Source: Streptomyces sp. V3I8 (GTDB taxonomy: Bacteria; Actinomycetota; Actinomycetes; Streptomycetales; Streptomycetaceae). Taken from it: a stretch of DNA of 64,000 nucleotides. The stretch covers positions 3,162,001-3,226,000 of the forward strand of contig NZ_JAUSZL010000002.1 of assembly GCF_030817535.1 (NCBI RefSeq), in the 5' to 3' direction. Shown here one piece after another: positions 33,843 through 42,553 of this stretch (position 1 is the first letter of the stretch; the number at the start of each line of letters is the position of its first letter). The notes under the pieces were generated by a model. That model did no database searches, was not told where the DNA came from, and was given only the letters and a program-made list of their open reading frames with translations. Both the position numbers and the translations under genes were made by a program.

Positions 33843-36674
33843 TCAGAAGAGGCTCAGCAGGGCCGCCGCCGGGTCCGCGAGGCCCTTCCCCTCGTGGGGC
33901 AGGGGCAGTTCGAACCACACCGTCTTCCCGCGCGGTGTGCGGCGCGAGCCCCAGGCGGCGCTGAGCAGGCCCACCAGCTGGAGGCCGCGGCCGCCCTCGT
34001 CCGTGTCGCGGGCCCGGCGGCGGCGGGGCTGGACGAGCCCGGCGTCCCAGACCTCGCAGACCAGGGTGCGGTCGAGCAGCAGCCGCAGCCTGATCTCCCC
34101 CTCGCCGTAGCGCAGGGCGTTGGTGACCAGCTCACTGACGAGCAGTTCGGCCGTGTCGACGAGCGGCTCCAGGTCCCAGCCGACCAGCTGGTTGCGGGCG
34201 AACTCGCGGGCGCGGCCCACACTGCGCGGCTCGCGCGGCAGCGTCCAGTCGCCCACCGACTCGGCGGACAGCCCCTGGACACGTGCCATCAGCAACGCGA
34301 TGTCGTCCTCGCCGTGGTGCGTGTCGAGGGTGCTCAGGACGTGGTCGCAGACGTCCTCCAGCGGCTCGGAGGGGTCCGTGAGGGCCCCCACGAGGGACTG
34401 CAGGCCCTCGTCGAGGGGGTGGTCGCGTGATTCGACCAGGCCGTCCGTGTAGAGCGCCAGGAGGGCCCCCTCGGGCAGTTCGACCTCCACCTCCTCGAAG
34501 GGCTCGCCGCCGACGCCGAGCGGCATCCCCGGCGGTACGTCGAGCATGAGCGCGCTCTCGCCCGGCTCGACGAGGACCGGCGGGAGGTGGCCGGCGTTGG
34601 CGAACGTACAGCGCCGGGTGACGGAGTCGTAGACCGCGTACACGCAGGTGGCGAGGTACACCTCGGACAGGTCGGCGTCCCGGGACTGGCGGGCACCGCG
34701 CGTAGACTGCTGGGTGCCGCCCGGCGTGCCCAGACCGCGGGCGATCTCGTCCAGCGCGGAGAGCACCTCGGCCGGTTCCAGGTCGAGCAGGGCCAGCGTG
34801 CGTACGGCCGTGCGCAGTTCGCCCATCGCGACGGCGGCGCGCAGACCGCGCCCCATGACGTCGCCGACGACCAGCGCCGTGCGGTGCCCCGGCAGCTCGA
34901 TGACGTCGAACCAGTCGCCGCCGACCTCGGTGGCCGCGTTGCCGGGCAGGTAGCGGCAGGCGATGTCCAGGCCGGAGGCCTCCGGGTCGCCGGGCGGCAG
35001 CAGGGAGCGCTGCAGGATGAGGGCGCGTTCGTGCTCGCGGCGGTACAGGCGGGCGTTGTCCATGCAGACGGCGGCCCGGGCGGCCAGCTCGACCGCCAGC
35101 GCCCGGTCGCGCTCCCCGAACGGCTCGCTGCCCTTCGTACGGGAGAACTGGACGATGCCGACCACCGTGTCGTGGGCGACCATCGGCACCGCGAGCGTGG
35201 ACTGGATCAGGTCGCCCTCCTCGGGAGGGACGGTCTGCGGCTTGGCGGTGCGCAGGGCGTCCGCGCAGACGGAGTTGAAGGCGAAACGGTGAACCGCGCC
35301 GACCCGCACGGGCTTGCGGCCGCCGACGAAGGGGGCGTCCGACACCGCGCTGGCGTAGGCGACCCGGCGCAGTTCCGCACTGCCGTCGGCGAGGCCGGGC
35401 GGGGTCTCGTCACCGGCGAGCAGGCCCTGGTAGAGGTCGACGGAGGCCAGGTCGCAGAAGCCGGGGACGGCCACGTCGAGGAGTTCGCGGGCCGTGGTCT
35501 CCAGGTCGAGCGAGTTCCCTATCCGCGCGCCCGCCTCGTTCAGGAGGGCGAGATTGCGCCGGGCCTGCGCGGCCTCGCGGGCGGCGGCGCGACGGGCGGT
35601 GATGTCGGTGCCCAGCCACGCGATGCCGATCGGACGGCCCGAACCGCCGTGCACGCGGTAGAGGTTGATGGACCAGTGACGCCGCTCGGTGGAACCGGGC
35701 ACGGTGCCCGTGACCAGCATCTCGGTGACGGAGTCGCCCGTCTTCAGGACCCGGTGCAGTATCGCCGTGACGCGCTCGGACTCGCCCGGCGACAGGTAGT
35801 CCTTGACGGTGCGGCCGCGGTGGTCGTCGACCGTACCGCCGAAGATCGAGGCGAACCGCTGGTTGGCGCGGCGGATCCGCAGGTCCGGGTCGATCAGGAG
35901 GAAGCCGAAGGGAGATTGGCCGAAAATGGCCTGTGACGCGGCGAGATCCGTTTCGATGCTGCGGAGCGTGCGGACGTCGACGACGATGCACACGGCGGCC
36001 CGTTCGCCCTCCTCGGTCCGCGTCGGCATGACGTAGACCTCGGCGAGTCCCTCGGTGTCCGCACCGGTGCCCTCGGGGTCGGGCAGCCGGAAGGGGACCA
36101 CACCGGTCCACTCCCTGCCGTCGAGGACCTCGGCCATCTTCCGCTGCCCGACGTCGCGCCTGTCCTCGGCGAGGAACGCCTCGACGGGGTCCATGCCCAC
36201 GGCACGGTCGGCGCTGATGCCGAACAACTGCTCGGCGCGCAGGCTCCACTGGTCGACGAGGCCGTCGGGGCCGATCGAGAACGAGGCGACCTTGATGTAG
36301 TCGTAGATCGAGCCGGGCGGACTGCTCTGCCACACGACGTCACCGGGCGCGTCGCCGGATCCGTGACCGGTCACGGTCCCGGTCCCGGTCACGGATCCGG
36401 TCCCGTGACCATGACCAGCTCCGTCGGTGGGCGTACGGCCGGCCGCGCCACCGCGCGCGTCACCGCGCGCATCACCCGGCGCACGGCCGGACGCTCCGCC
36501 GCGCACCTCGCCGGAGGCTCCACCGGGCATCGCGACGCGCGCCCCGTCCGGGCGGCCTTGCGGCCTTGCGGCCGGCCCTCCGTCCGGCACGGCGCCGTCG
36601 CCTGTCGTCGCATCAGCCATCGCGCCGCCCGACGGGTCCTCGGACTCCGTGGCCTTCGCTGGTATCTCGCTCAC
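33843..36674 (-). CDS. PAS-GAF-SpoIIE phosphatase with C-terminal anti-sigma-like ATPase
   Basis: A 943-residue sensor. GTG 36674 (VSEIPAKATE) has GGAGGGG nine bases upstream. Residues 1 to about 115 are a Gly/Ala/His-rich disordered region. Two PAS domains follow (about 120-235 and 240-365), then a GAF domain (about 390-560), a PP2C/SpoIIE phosphatase (about 590-790; GGDWFDVIEL, GDVMGRG, YTDGLVES, GEDDIAL) and a HATPase_c_2 domain (about 800-920; LVSELVTNALRYGEG). It could both phosphorylate and dephosphorylate anti-anti-sigma partners. A stand-alone ATPase lies just upstream. Confidence 0.92.
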   Translation of the reverse strand: MSEIPAKATESEDPSGGAMADATTGDGAVPDGGPAARPQGRPDGARVAMPGGASGEVRGGASGRAPGDARGDARGGAAGRTPTDGAGHGHGTGSVTGTGTVTGHGSGDAPGDVVWQSSPPGSIYDYIKVASFSIGPDGLVDQWSLRAEQLFGISADRAVGMDPVEAFLAEDRRDVGQRKMAEVLDGREWTGVVPFRLPDPEGTGADTEGLAEVYVMPTRTEEGERAAVCIVVDVRTLRSIETDLAASQAIFGQSPFGFLLIDPDLRIRRANQRFASIFGGTVDDHRGRTVKDYLSPGESERVTAILHRVLKTGDSVTEMLVTGTVPGSTERRHWSINLYRVHGGSGRPIGIAWLGTDITARRAAAREAAQARRNLALLNEAGARIGNSLDLETTARELLDVAVPGFCDLASVDLYQGLLAGDETPPGLADGSAELRRVAYASAVSDAPFVGGRKPVRVGAVHRFAFNSVCADALRTAKPQTVPPEEGDLIQSTLAVPMVAHDTVVGIVQFSRTKGSEPFGERDRALAVELAARAAVCMDNARLYRREHERALILQRSLLPPGDPEASGLDIACRYLPGNAATEVGGDWFDVIELPGHRTALVVGDVMGRGLRAAVAMGELRTAVRTLALLDLEPAEVLSALDEIARGLGTPGGTQQSTRGARQSRDADLSEVYLATCVYAVYDSVTRRCTFANAGHLPPVLVEPGESALMLDVPPGMPLGVGGEPFEEVEVELPEGALLALYTDGLVESRDHPLDEGLQSLVGALTDPSEPLEDVCDHVLSTLDTHHGEDDIALLMARVQGLSAESVGDWTLPREPRSVGRAREFARNQLVGWDLEPLVDTAELLVSELVTNALRYGEGEIRLRLLLDRTLVCEVWDAGLVQPRRRRARDTDEGGRGLQLVGLLSAAWGSRRTPRGKTVWFELPLPHEGKGLADPAAALLSLF

Positions 36675-36923
36675 GCGAACCGTCCCCTCCAGCTCACCGC
36701 GCCCGGCACCGGTCACCGGCAGCGGCTGCCCGCAGTATCCAGCACTACGGTGCCGCACAACACGGTGTTCACGATCACAGCACGGTCCCGATGCTTTTAG
36801 GACCGGCTGCGACAAACACTCCCAGTCTTCTAACCACGAGGCACCCCGTCGAACCACCGTCCGACGTGTCCTTGACTCCCGGACCGGCCCAGGCGGGCGG
36901 GCGCCGCCCCGGACGGAGTGCGA

Positions 36924-37325
36924 TCAGCCGGGGAGGGCCAGCTCGAACCACACCGTCTTGCCCTTCTCACGGCCCGGTCTGGTGCCCCAGCGGTACGAGG
37001 AGTCCGCCACCAGCCGGAGACCGCGGCCGGTCTCGTCGTCGGGCCGGGCGGCACGCTCCCTGGGGAGGTCGGGCAACGGGTCGGAGACCTCCACCAGCAG
37101 GGTCCCGGCCGGCCCCGAGGGGCGTACGAGCCGCACTCCGATGGGACCGGTCGCATGCCGCAGGGCGTTGGTCACCAGCTCGCTGACCAGCAGCGCGGTC
37201 ACATCGGTCAGAGCGTCGAGGCCCCAGGCGCACAGCTGCCCCCGGACGACGGTACGGGCGGTCCTGACAGCGCCCGGGTCCGCCGGAAAGGTCCACTCGG
37301 CGACATCGCCCTCGGTGTGGATCAC
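36924..37325 (-). CDS. anti-sigma-factor-like ATP-binding protein
   Basis: A 133-residue GHKL ATPase. I prefer GTG 37325 behind GGGAG; a GTG at 37334 is also possible. The N box is LLVSELVTNALRHATGP, G1 is VEVSDPLPD and G2 is ETGRGLRLVADSSYRWG. Its C-terminus KGKTVWFELALPG is almost the same as the end of the ATPase domain in the large phosphatase downstream. It is probably part of the same partner-switching network. Confidence 0.88.
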   Translation of the reverse strand: MIHTEGDVAEWTFPADPGAVRTARTVVRGQLCAWGLDALTDVTALLVSELVTNALRHATGPIGVRLVRPSGPAGTLLVEVSDPLPDLPRERAARPDDETGRGLRLVADSSYRWGTRPGREKGKTVWFELALPG

Positions 37326-37394
37326 GCAGATCACTCCCAGGCCAGAAGCGGGCCCTGTCCGGTTTCATGGGGTTAATGGGCACATACCCGATAT

Positions 37395-37416
37395 CCCGGA
37401 CGGAGTACCGTCCGGG
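37395..37416 (-). promoter_or_regulatory. palindrome upstream of the anti-sigma-like ATPase gene
   Basis: CCCGGACGG and CCGTCCGGG around AGTA form a perfect 9-bp inverted repeat about 70 bases before the gene. It may be an operator or an mRNA hairpin. Confidence 0.35.
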
Positions 37417-37573
37417 CGGGTGCGTGGTGGCACGAACGGCGTACTCCGACTCGCACCAGTCACCACACGCGCCCCTGGCGGCCGAGCGTCCCACGTACGG
37501 AGCGCCTACCGCACCCCGCGGACCCGAGTACACGAAGTAGCGAAGGTCACACCTGCACGCCGCGCCCCTCGGT

Positions 37574-37622
37574 CCTCAAACGCCGGACGGGCCGACCGAG
37601 TCAGCCCGTCCGGCGTTTGAGG
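37574..37622 (-). terminator. mutT terminator (CTCAAACGCCGGACGGG-type hairpin)
   Basis: A perfect 19-bp stem (37574-37592 with 37604-37622) and an 11-base loop. The sequence CAAACGCCGGACGGGC is a recurrent Streptomyces intergenic hairpin by recall. Confidence 0.85.
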
Positions 37623-37708
37623 GCGAGCGCGCAGCGCGATCGCGGGGGGCCGGGGGCGCAGCCCCGGGGCGGGGACGGGAAAGGGCGGCGGGGGCGAGAA
37701 AAGCCCGC

Positions 37709-38104
37709 TCACACGCCCCGCACGACTTCAAGCACCGCGGCCACATCCTGATCGAGCCACTCCACGTCCCACACCTCGTCAGGCGTCAGCCAACGCAACT
37801 CGTCATGGTCCTGCAAAGGCTTGGGCTCGGGCGATCCCTCCAGCAACCGAGCGGTCCAGACCCGCAGCACATACGGCTCCCGGAGCGGGAACTCCCCCGG
37901 CACCCGCCGAACCGCCTCCGCCTCGACCCCCAGCTCCTCCCGGAGCTCCCGCACCAGGGCCTGCTCGGAACCCTCCCCGGGCTCGACCTTCCCCCCGGGC
38001 AGTTCCCAGCGCCCCGCCAGCTCCGCGGGCGCACTGCGACGAGCCGCCAGAAGGCACCCGTCGCGCAACACGGCGGCCCCCACCACCACGATCCGTTCGG
38101 TCAT
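37709..38104 (-). CDS. Nudix (MutT-like) NTP pyrophosphohydrolase
   Basis: A 131-residue hydrolase that probably sanitises oxidised or (d)NTP substrates. The Nudix box begins at Gly 38 (GKVEPGE) and ends REELGV at residue 60, matching GX5EX7REUXEEXGU. The start [18 protein letters not shown] is typical of MutT. TAGGCT lies at -13 to -8 and there is no Shine-Dalgarno, so the mRNA is probably leaderless. A strong terminator follows. Confidence 0.92.
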   Translation of the reverse strand: MTERIVVVGAAVLRDGCLLAARRSAPAELAGRWELPGGKVEPGEGSEQALVRELREELGVEAEAVRRVPGEFPLREPYVLRVWTARLLEGSPEPKPLQDHDELRWLTPDEVWDVEWLDQDVAAVLEVVRGV

Positions 38105-38111
38105 GCGCGGG

Positions 38112-38117
38112 AGCCTA
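38112..38117 (-). promoter_or_regulatory. -10 box of leaderless mutT-like promoter
   Basis: TAGGCT on the minus strand, at -13 to -8 of the ATG at 38104. Confidence 0.45.
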
Positions 38118-38226
38118 CGACAGCCCCGCGGGCCCCTGGCACGCTCATCCGGCGCAGACGGCACAGACGGCCCGGATGCCGCGAACGGCCCGGACGGCGC
38201 GGACGGCGCGGCTCGTCCGGCACGGT

Positions 38227-38409
38227 TCACCTGGCGCCGTTCTGCGCGACCCGCTCCACCCAGTACAGCTGCTTGTGGCCGCGGGCATCGAGGCTGTCCG
38301 CCATCTTCTGCGCCTCACCCCTGGTCGCGTACCTGCCGACCCGGTAGCGATTGCCGTTGTCGTCCTGTCGTATGACGAGCCAGGGAAGTGTGATCGTGCC
38401 GTCGTTCAT
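38227..38409 (-). CDS. stand-alone SPOR-like domain protein, 60 residues
   Basis: The start ATG 38409 follows GAGGGG. The whole 60-residue product is one SPOR-like fold: [20 protein letters not shown], then [20 protein letters not shown]. No signal peptide or membrane helix is present, so it should be cytoplasmic, although SPOR domains normally bind septal peptidoglycan outside. Similar short proteins are common in Streptomyces. The role is unknown. Confidence 0.8.
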   Translation of the reverse strand: MNDGTITLPWLVIRQDDNGNRYRVGRYATRGEAQKMADSLDARGHKQLYWVERVAQNGAR

Positions 38410-38768
38410 CGCACCCCTCCACTGCCCGCCCCCGGTTCGCGCCCAGCCCCGTCACATAAGGAAACCGCAATCCGCATATGCCGGAGCCTACGCCTTACCT
38501 TCACGCAGCGAATACGCCTTTACACAAAGAGGCACGCGCGGGGTAGGCAACCGGCCAGAACAGAGGGGGCGCATCCTTCCGGATGCACCCCCTGGTATCC
38601 CCCGTCGGTCCCGTCAGCAGCACAGGAACGGCATACGGCCCCTCACCGGAATCGACCGAATCCCACCGGCGCGTGTACCGAACCGGCGGCGCCCCCGCCG
38701 GACAGCCGCTCCCCCAGCGCGCCCCTCCGCCCCTCCGTCGCCCTTCCGCTCCCCTGTTTCACTCCACT
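38410..38768. other. intergenic region after the GntR gene
   Basis: These 359 bases hold a terminator hairpin at 38564-38593 and the upstream region of the SPOR gene. No further gene is supported. Confidence 0.65.
38564..38593 (-). terminator. terminator of the GntR gene
   Basis: A 13-bp stem with one C/A mismatch and a TTCC loop; arms AGGGGGCGCATCC and GGATGCACCCCCT. Confidence 0.7.
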
Positions 38769-39521
38769 TCACTTCACCGGCAGGTGGTACGCGACCCGGT
38801 ACCGGTCCGCCGGTACGACCACGTCCGCCGTCTCGACCGGGCGGCCCGACGCGTAGTACGTCCGCTGGATGACCAGCACGACGTGGCCCGGCACACCCCC
38901 GAGCGCCGACAGCTCCTCGGCGAGGCCGGGCCTGGCGCCCACCTCCTCCGTGACGTTGTCCACGACCACGTCGATGGCGGCCATCCGCTCGACCACGCCC
39001 ATCCCGCCGAGGGGCCCCTCCTCCGGGAGCATCACCGGGGTACGGCCCGTGACGGCGAGGGGCTCCCACGAGGTGGAGAGCATCATCACCTCGCCCGCGT
39101 CCCGGAACACGTACTTCGTACACATCACCCGCTCGCCGGCCTTGAGGCCGAGCCGCTCGGCGACGGCCCCGCTCGCCTCGGCCTGTGCGCTGTTCGACTC
39201 CCACGTACCGCGTGCCGCCGCGTCCGCCTGCTCCTGACGGAACGGGGTCGCACCGTGGTCCGACCGGTACCCGGAGCGGGCGATCCGGCGGGGCACCGGG
39301 CGCTCGCGCACGTACGTACCGGACCCGGAGCGGCCCTCGACCAGCCCCTCGGCCATCAGCACCTTGCGGGCCTCCAGGGCGACCGTGTCCGAGACCCCGT
39401 ACTCGGCGCGGATGCGGGCCTGCGACGGGAGCCGGGTGTGCGGTGGCAGTGATCCGTCGACGATCTTCTTGCGAAGATCACCCGCGACGCGCAGATACGC
39501 CGGCTGCTCACCGAATGTCAC
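38769..39521 (-). CDS. GntR-family regulator with UTRA domain
   Basis: A 250-residue repressor. GTG 39521 (VTFGEQPAYLRVAGDL) has GGGGAG seven bases upstream; longer frames are ignored. Residues about 8-72 are the winged helix (RLPSQARIRAEYGVSDTVAL, VEGRSGSGTYVRER). Residues about 90-245 are the UTRA effector domain (ERVMCTKYVFRD, IQRTYYASGRPVETADVVVP). It probably senses a small molecule, often a sugar. The target and effector are unknown; it has no operon partner. Confidence 0.9.
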   Translation of the reverse strand: MTFGEQPAYLRVAGDLRKKIVDGSLPPHTRLPSQARIRAEYGVSDTVALEARKVLMAEGLVEGRSGSGTYVRERPVPRRIARSGYRSDHGATPFRQEQADAAARGTWESNSAQAEASGAVAERLGLKAGERVMCTKYVFRDAGEVMMLSTSWEPLAVTGRTPVMLPEEGPLGGMGVVERMAAIDVVVDNVTEEVGARPGLAEELSALGGVPGHVVLVIQRTYYASGRPVETADVVVPADRYRVAYHLPVK

Positions 39522-39680
39522 TGGCCACTCCCCGTTGCGGTCGTACAGACAGCAACAGAGTGACGACCCTGGGTTGCGCCAGGCAAGCGGAGGCCAAAGA
39601 TTCACTCGATGTGATGACGTCAGGCCATCAGGGGTTTTGGACCGGCACCCTCTCCCCGCGACGTCCTTCCGGCCACTCCG

Positions 39681-41003
39681 TCACACCTCGACGACGCCGT
39701 CTCCGGAGCCGTCGTCCGTACCGTCGCCGCCCTCACCCCTGCCGTTCCCGCCGCCCTCGCCGTCCCCGCCGTCCCCGCCGTCGTCGTAGGAGGCGGCGGG
39801 CGGGGTGGATGCGAGGCCCAGAGCCTTGCGTGCCGTGACCGTCTTCTTCCCGTCGGTGAGGGCGAGCGCGGCGCCGTAGTGCTCGTAGAAGGTGTTCGCG
39901 TCGGAGGTCTTCGCCGCCGCGTCCCACTCCTCCTTCGCCGCCTCCAGGTCCTCGACGATCGTGGCGACCGGCTTCCTCGCGTCGGCGGGCCATTGGTGGC
40001 CGCGGAGCATGCCGGTCTGTTCGGTGAGGGCGTCCGAGACCCTGGTGGCCCACTTCCTGTGACCGGGCAGGTCGTCCTCGACGTACGGCTCCTCCGGTGC
40101 CGAGTCCATCGCCACGTTCAGGACATGGGCGGCCTTCAGGTAGGCGAGCTGGTCGGCGTCGAGGTTCGACCGGTCCTGGCGCAGCGACCCGGTCAGGCCG
40201 GCCTTCTCGTCCACGTTGCCGAACAGACAGCTGATCTCGCGGTCGCCGAAGTCCCAGCTGTCGCGCGTGGGCGTGAAGTAGTAGACGTCGACGTCGTCCG
40301 GGACGGCCCAGGAGTCCATCGCGTACGCGTACTGGAGGGTGTAGCACTTGCCGTCGGCGGCCTCGACGACGGCGTCGTCACCCGGGTAGGCGCCGTCCGC
40401 CATCTCGAAGGCGGCGAACACCTCGGCGTCGTGCTCGCCCTCGCAGGGCACCGTGTCGACGTCGTAGGCCATGCCTTCGAGGGAGTCGCCCCGGGTGTCG
40501 AAGCACTCGCCCGTGTCCACGGAGAAGACGGAGCCGCCCTCACCCGCCTCACGCGCGCCCTCCTCGAGCCCCTCCCGGAACCCGGACGCGCCCCCGGTGA
40601 CGAGCGCGAGCACGAGGACGCCGCTGCCGATGCCCGACAGGACCATCCCGGCGACGGCCATGCCCTTGCCGCGCTCGCCCTTGTTCCCGATCTGCCGCAG
40701 CGCGAAGAACCCGAGGACCAGCCCGACGAACGGCAGGAAGCACAGCAGCCCGAGCACCAGCGCGCAGACGGCGAGCCCGTTGACGGGTGCCGGGGCGTTG
40801 TACGGGGAGTAGCCGTGCCCCCAGGCCTGGTACCCGTACGGAACCTGCCCCTGCGGCGGCGGATACGGCCCCGGCCCGGGGGGCCCGGGAGGGAACTGCT
40901 GCCCCGGATACGCGCCGTACGGACCGTACGAGCCCTGCGGAGGCGGACCCTGCGGCGACCGGCCCTCCGGCGGCTGGGGGCCGGCGGGCGGGGGTATCTC
41001 CAC
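39681..41003 (-). CDS. DUF4190 / septum-formation-like membrane protein
   Basis: A 440-residue protein. GTG 41003 (VEIPPPAGPQ) has AGGAG ten bases upstream. Residues 1-75 are Pro/Gly/Tyr-rich. Two membrane helices form a DUF4190 unit (LAVCALVLGLLCFLPFVGLV, then FFALRQIG and MAVAGMVLSGIGSGVLVLAL). The outer part fits the septum-formation fold, with Cys at ECFDTRG, VPCEGEHDAEVFA, KCYTLQ and SCLFG likely forming disulfides. The end is a Gly/Asp tail. It may act at the envelope or division site. Confidence 0.82.
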   Translation of the reverse strand: MEIPPPAGPQPPEGRSPQGPPPQGSYGPYGAYPGQQFPPGPPGPGPYPPPQGQVPYGYQAWGHGYSPYNAPAPVNGLAVCALVLGLLCFLPFVGLVLGFFALRQIGNKGERGKGMAVAGMVLSGIGSGVLVLALVTGGASGFREGLEEGAREAGEGGSVFSVDTGECFDTRGDSLEGMAYDVDTVPCEGEHDAEVFAAFEMADGAYPGDDAVVEAADGKCYTLQYAYAMDSWAVPDDVDVYYFTPTRDSWDFGDREISCLFGNVDEKAGLTGSLRQDRSNLDADQLAYLKAAHVLNVAMDSAPEEPYVEDDLPGHRKWATRVSDALTEQTGMLRGHQWPADARKPVATIVEDLEAAKEEWDAAAKTSDANTFYEHYGAALALTDGKKTVTARKALGLASTPPAASYDDGGDGGDGEGGGNGRGEGGDGTDDGSGDGVVEV

Positions 41004-41165
41004 TTGTACCGTGCTCCTCGTCCGGGGGGGGCGTGCATCCTGACGCACGGAACTGATGTACGACAGAGCGCATGGTAAGCAGGGCGTGGCCGGGGACGGA
41101 ACGCGGGGGCGAAAACCGTGTCACGACAACCCGCCGGCAGCCGGGCCGGGCCGGTCCGGGCCGTC

Positions 41166-41171
41166 TAACCT
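41166..41171 (+). promoter_or_regulatory. -10 box of leaderless threonine-synthase-like gene
   Basis: TAACCT at -12 to -7 of ATG 41178; a GGAG directly abuts the start codon and is too close to serve as a ribosome binding site. Confidence 0.55.
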
Positions 41172-41177
41172 GCGGAG

Positions 41178-42287
41178 ATGACTCCCTTGCCGGATTGTTT
41201 CTGCCCGGTGGACGGCACGCGCGTCCCCACGGACTCGCTCGCATGGTGCTGCCCGGTCTGCCACGGCCCGCTCGACCTGGACTTCGCCCCCACCCCGGCG
41301 CCCCTCAAGTCCCTGACGGGCCGGGTGAACTCACTCTGGCGGTACACGGAGTGCCTGCCCCTGCCGGCCCCCACGGTGTCGCTCGGCGAGGGACGCACCC
41401 CGCTGGTCCAGCTGAGGGAGGGGGTCTCGGCCAAGCTGGACTTCCTGATGCCGACGCTCTCCTTCAAGGACCGTGGGGCGGTCGTGCTCGCCGAGCTGGC
41501 CCTGCGGCTGCGCCCCCGGCGGGTCGTCGCGGACAGCAGCGGCAACGCGGGCACGGCCGTCGCCGCGTACTGCGCCCGGGCCAGGCTGTCGTGCACGGTG
41601 TACGTCCCCGAGGGCACGTCCGCCAAGAAGCTGGAGCAGATCGGGGCGCACGGGGCTCGTGTCGAGGTCGTCCCGGGCGACCGCGAGGCGGCGGCGTCGG
41701 CGGCCCGGGCGGCGGCGGACGAGGAGGGCACGTTCTACGCCTCGCACGTCTTCAACCCGTACTTCCTGCACGGCACGAAGACGTACGTCCACGAGGTGTG
41801 GGAGGAGCTGGGCGGACGGCTCCCGGAGGTGCTCGTCGTCCCCGTCGGGAACGGCACGCTGCTGCTCGGCGCGGCACTCGCCGTCGCCGAACTGCACGCG
41901 GCGGGCCTGATCGACCGCAGACCCGCCCTGTACGCGGTCCAGGCGGCCGCCGTCGCCCCGCTGGCCCACGCCTGGCAGGAGGGCGCGGACGACCTGGCCG
42001 GGGTCACCCCGGCGGCCCCCACGTACGCCGAGGGCATCGCGATCCCCCGCCCGCCGAGGGCACGCCAGATCCTGCGAGCGGTCCGCGACTCCGGCGGCAT
42101 GTTCCTCACCGTGACGGAGGACCAGCTCCGCCATGCCCAGACGGACCTGGCCTCACAGGGCCTGTACGTGGAATCGACGGCCGCGGCGTGCTGGGCGGCG
42201 ATCCGCGAAACCCCCCTGCCCACCCGCACGACGATCCTCCCCCTGTGCGGAGCAGGCCTGAAATCAGGCCTGCCGACACCTCTTTAG
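41178..42287 (+). CDS. threonine-synthase-like PLP enzyme
   Basis: A 369-residue fold-type II PLP enzyme. The PLP Lys is K97 in LSFKDRGAVV. The phosphate loop is in ADSSGNAGTAVAAY and VPVGNGTLLLG. An N-terminal Cys cluster (CFC and CCPVCHG, residues 7-28) could bind zinc. The homology to threonine synthase is clear, but the Cys cluster and lack of thr neighbours suggest another beta-replacement or elimination reaction. It is followed by the 35-bp tandem array. Confidence 0.85.
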   Translation: MTPLPDCFCPVDGTRVPTDSLAWCCPVCHGPLDLDFAPTPAPLKSLTGRVNSLWRYTECLPLPAPTVSLGEGRTPLVQLREGVSAKLDFLMPTLSFKDRGAVVLAELALRLRPRRVVADSSGNAGTAVAAYCARARLSCTVYVPEGTSAKKLEQIGAHGARVEVVPGDREAAASAARAAADEEGTFYASHVFNPYFLHGTKTYVHEVWEELGGRLPEVLVVPVGNGTLLLGAALAVAELHAAGLIDRRPALYAVQAAAVAPLAHAWQEGADDLAGVTPAAPTYAEGIAIPRPPRARQILRAVRDSGGMFLTVTEDQLRHAQTDLASQGLYVESTAAACWAAIRETPLPTRTTILPLCGAGLKSGLPTPL

Positions 42288-42290
42288 GGG

Positions 42291-42493
42291 CCTTTAGGGG
42301 CGCGGGAAACAGCACAATCCTTTCGCCTCCCGGGACGCGGGGAACAGCGCAGTCTTTTCGCCTTCAGGGGCGCGGGGAACTGCGCAATCTTTTCGCCTCC
42401 AGGGACGCGGGGAACGGCGCAATCCTTTCGCCTTCAGGGGCGCGGGGAACTGCGCAATCTTTTCGCCTTCAGGGGCGCGGGGAACTGCGCGAC
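42291..42493. repeat. 35-bp tandem array of the dispersed GC element (copy 4)
   Basis: Five full 35-bp units (starting at 42319, 42354, 42389, 42424 and 42459) plus a 28-bp partial unit at 42291-42318. Each unit carries CTTTTCGCCTTCAGGGGCGC then GGGGAACTGCGCAAT with a few substitutions. The unit is the dispersed element in reverse orientation. The array fills the gap between two convergent genes and is followed by a GCACCC hexamer run at 42504-42531. Confidence 0.9.
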
Positions 42494-42553
42494 CAGCCCC
42501 AACGCACCCGCACCCGCACCCGCACCCGCACAACAACCCCCGCTCCCACCCCC

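Larger units (their letters stand above)
37326..37708. other. intergenic region with palindrome and mutT terminator
   Basis: These 383 bases carry a 22-bp palindrome (37395-37416) upstream of the ATPase gene and a strong terminator hairpin (37574-37622). No gene is visible. Confidence 0.7.

Noticed and set aside
42254..42271. Palindrome AGGCCTGA-AA-TCAGGCCT as a terminator.
   Set aside because: It lies within the coding end of the threonine-synthase-like gene and is explained by repeated Gly-Leu codons.
42291..42493. CRISPR array.
   Set aside because: Units follow one another without spacers and no cas gene is present.
42504..42531. Functional repeat GCACCC x4.
   Set aside because: A short hexamer microsatellite at the edge of the 35-bp array; nothing suggests a role.
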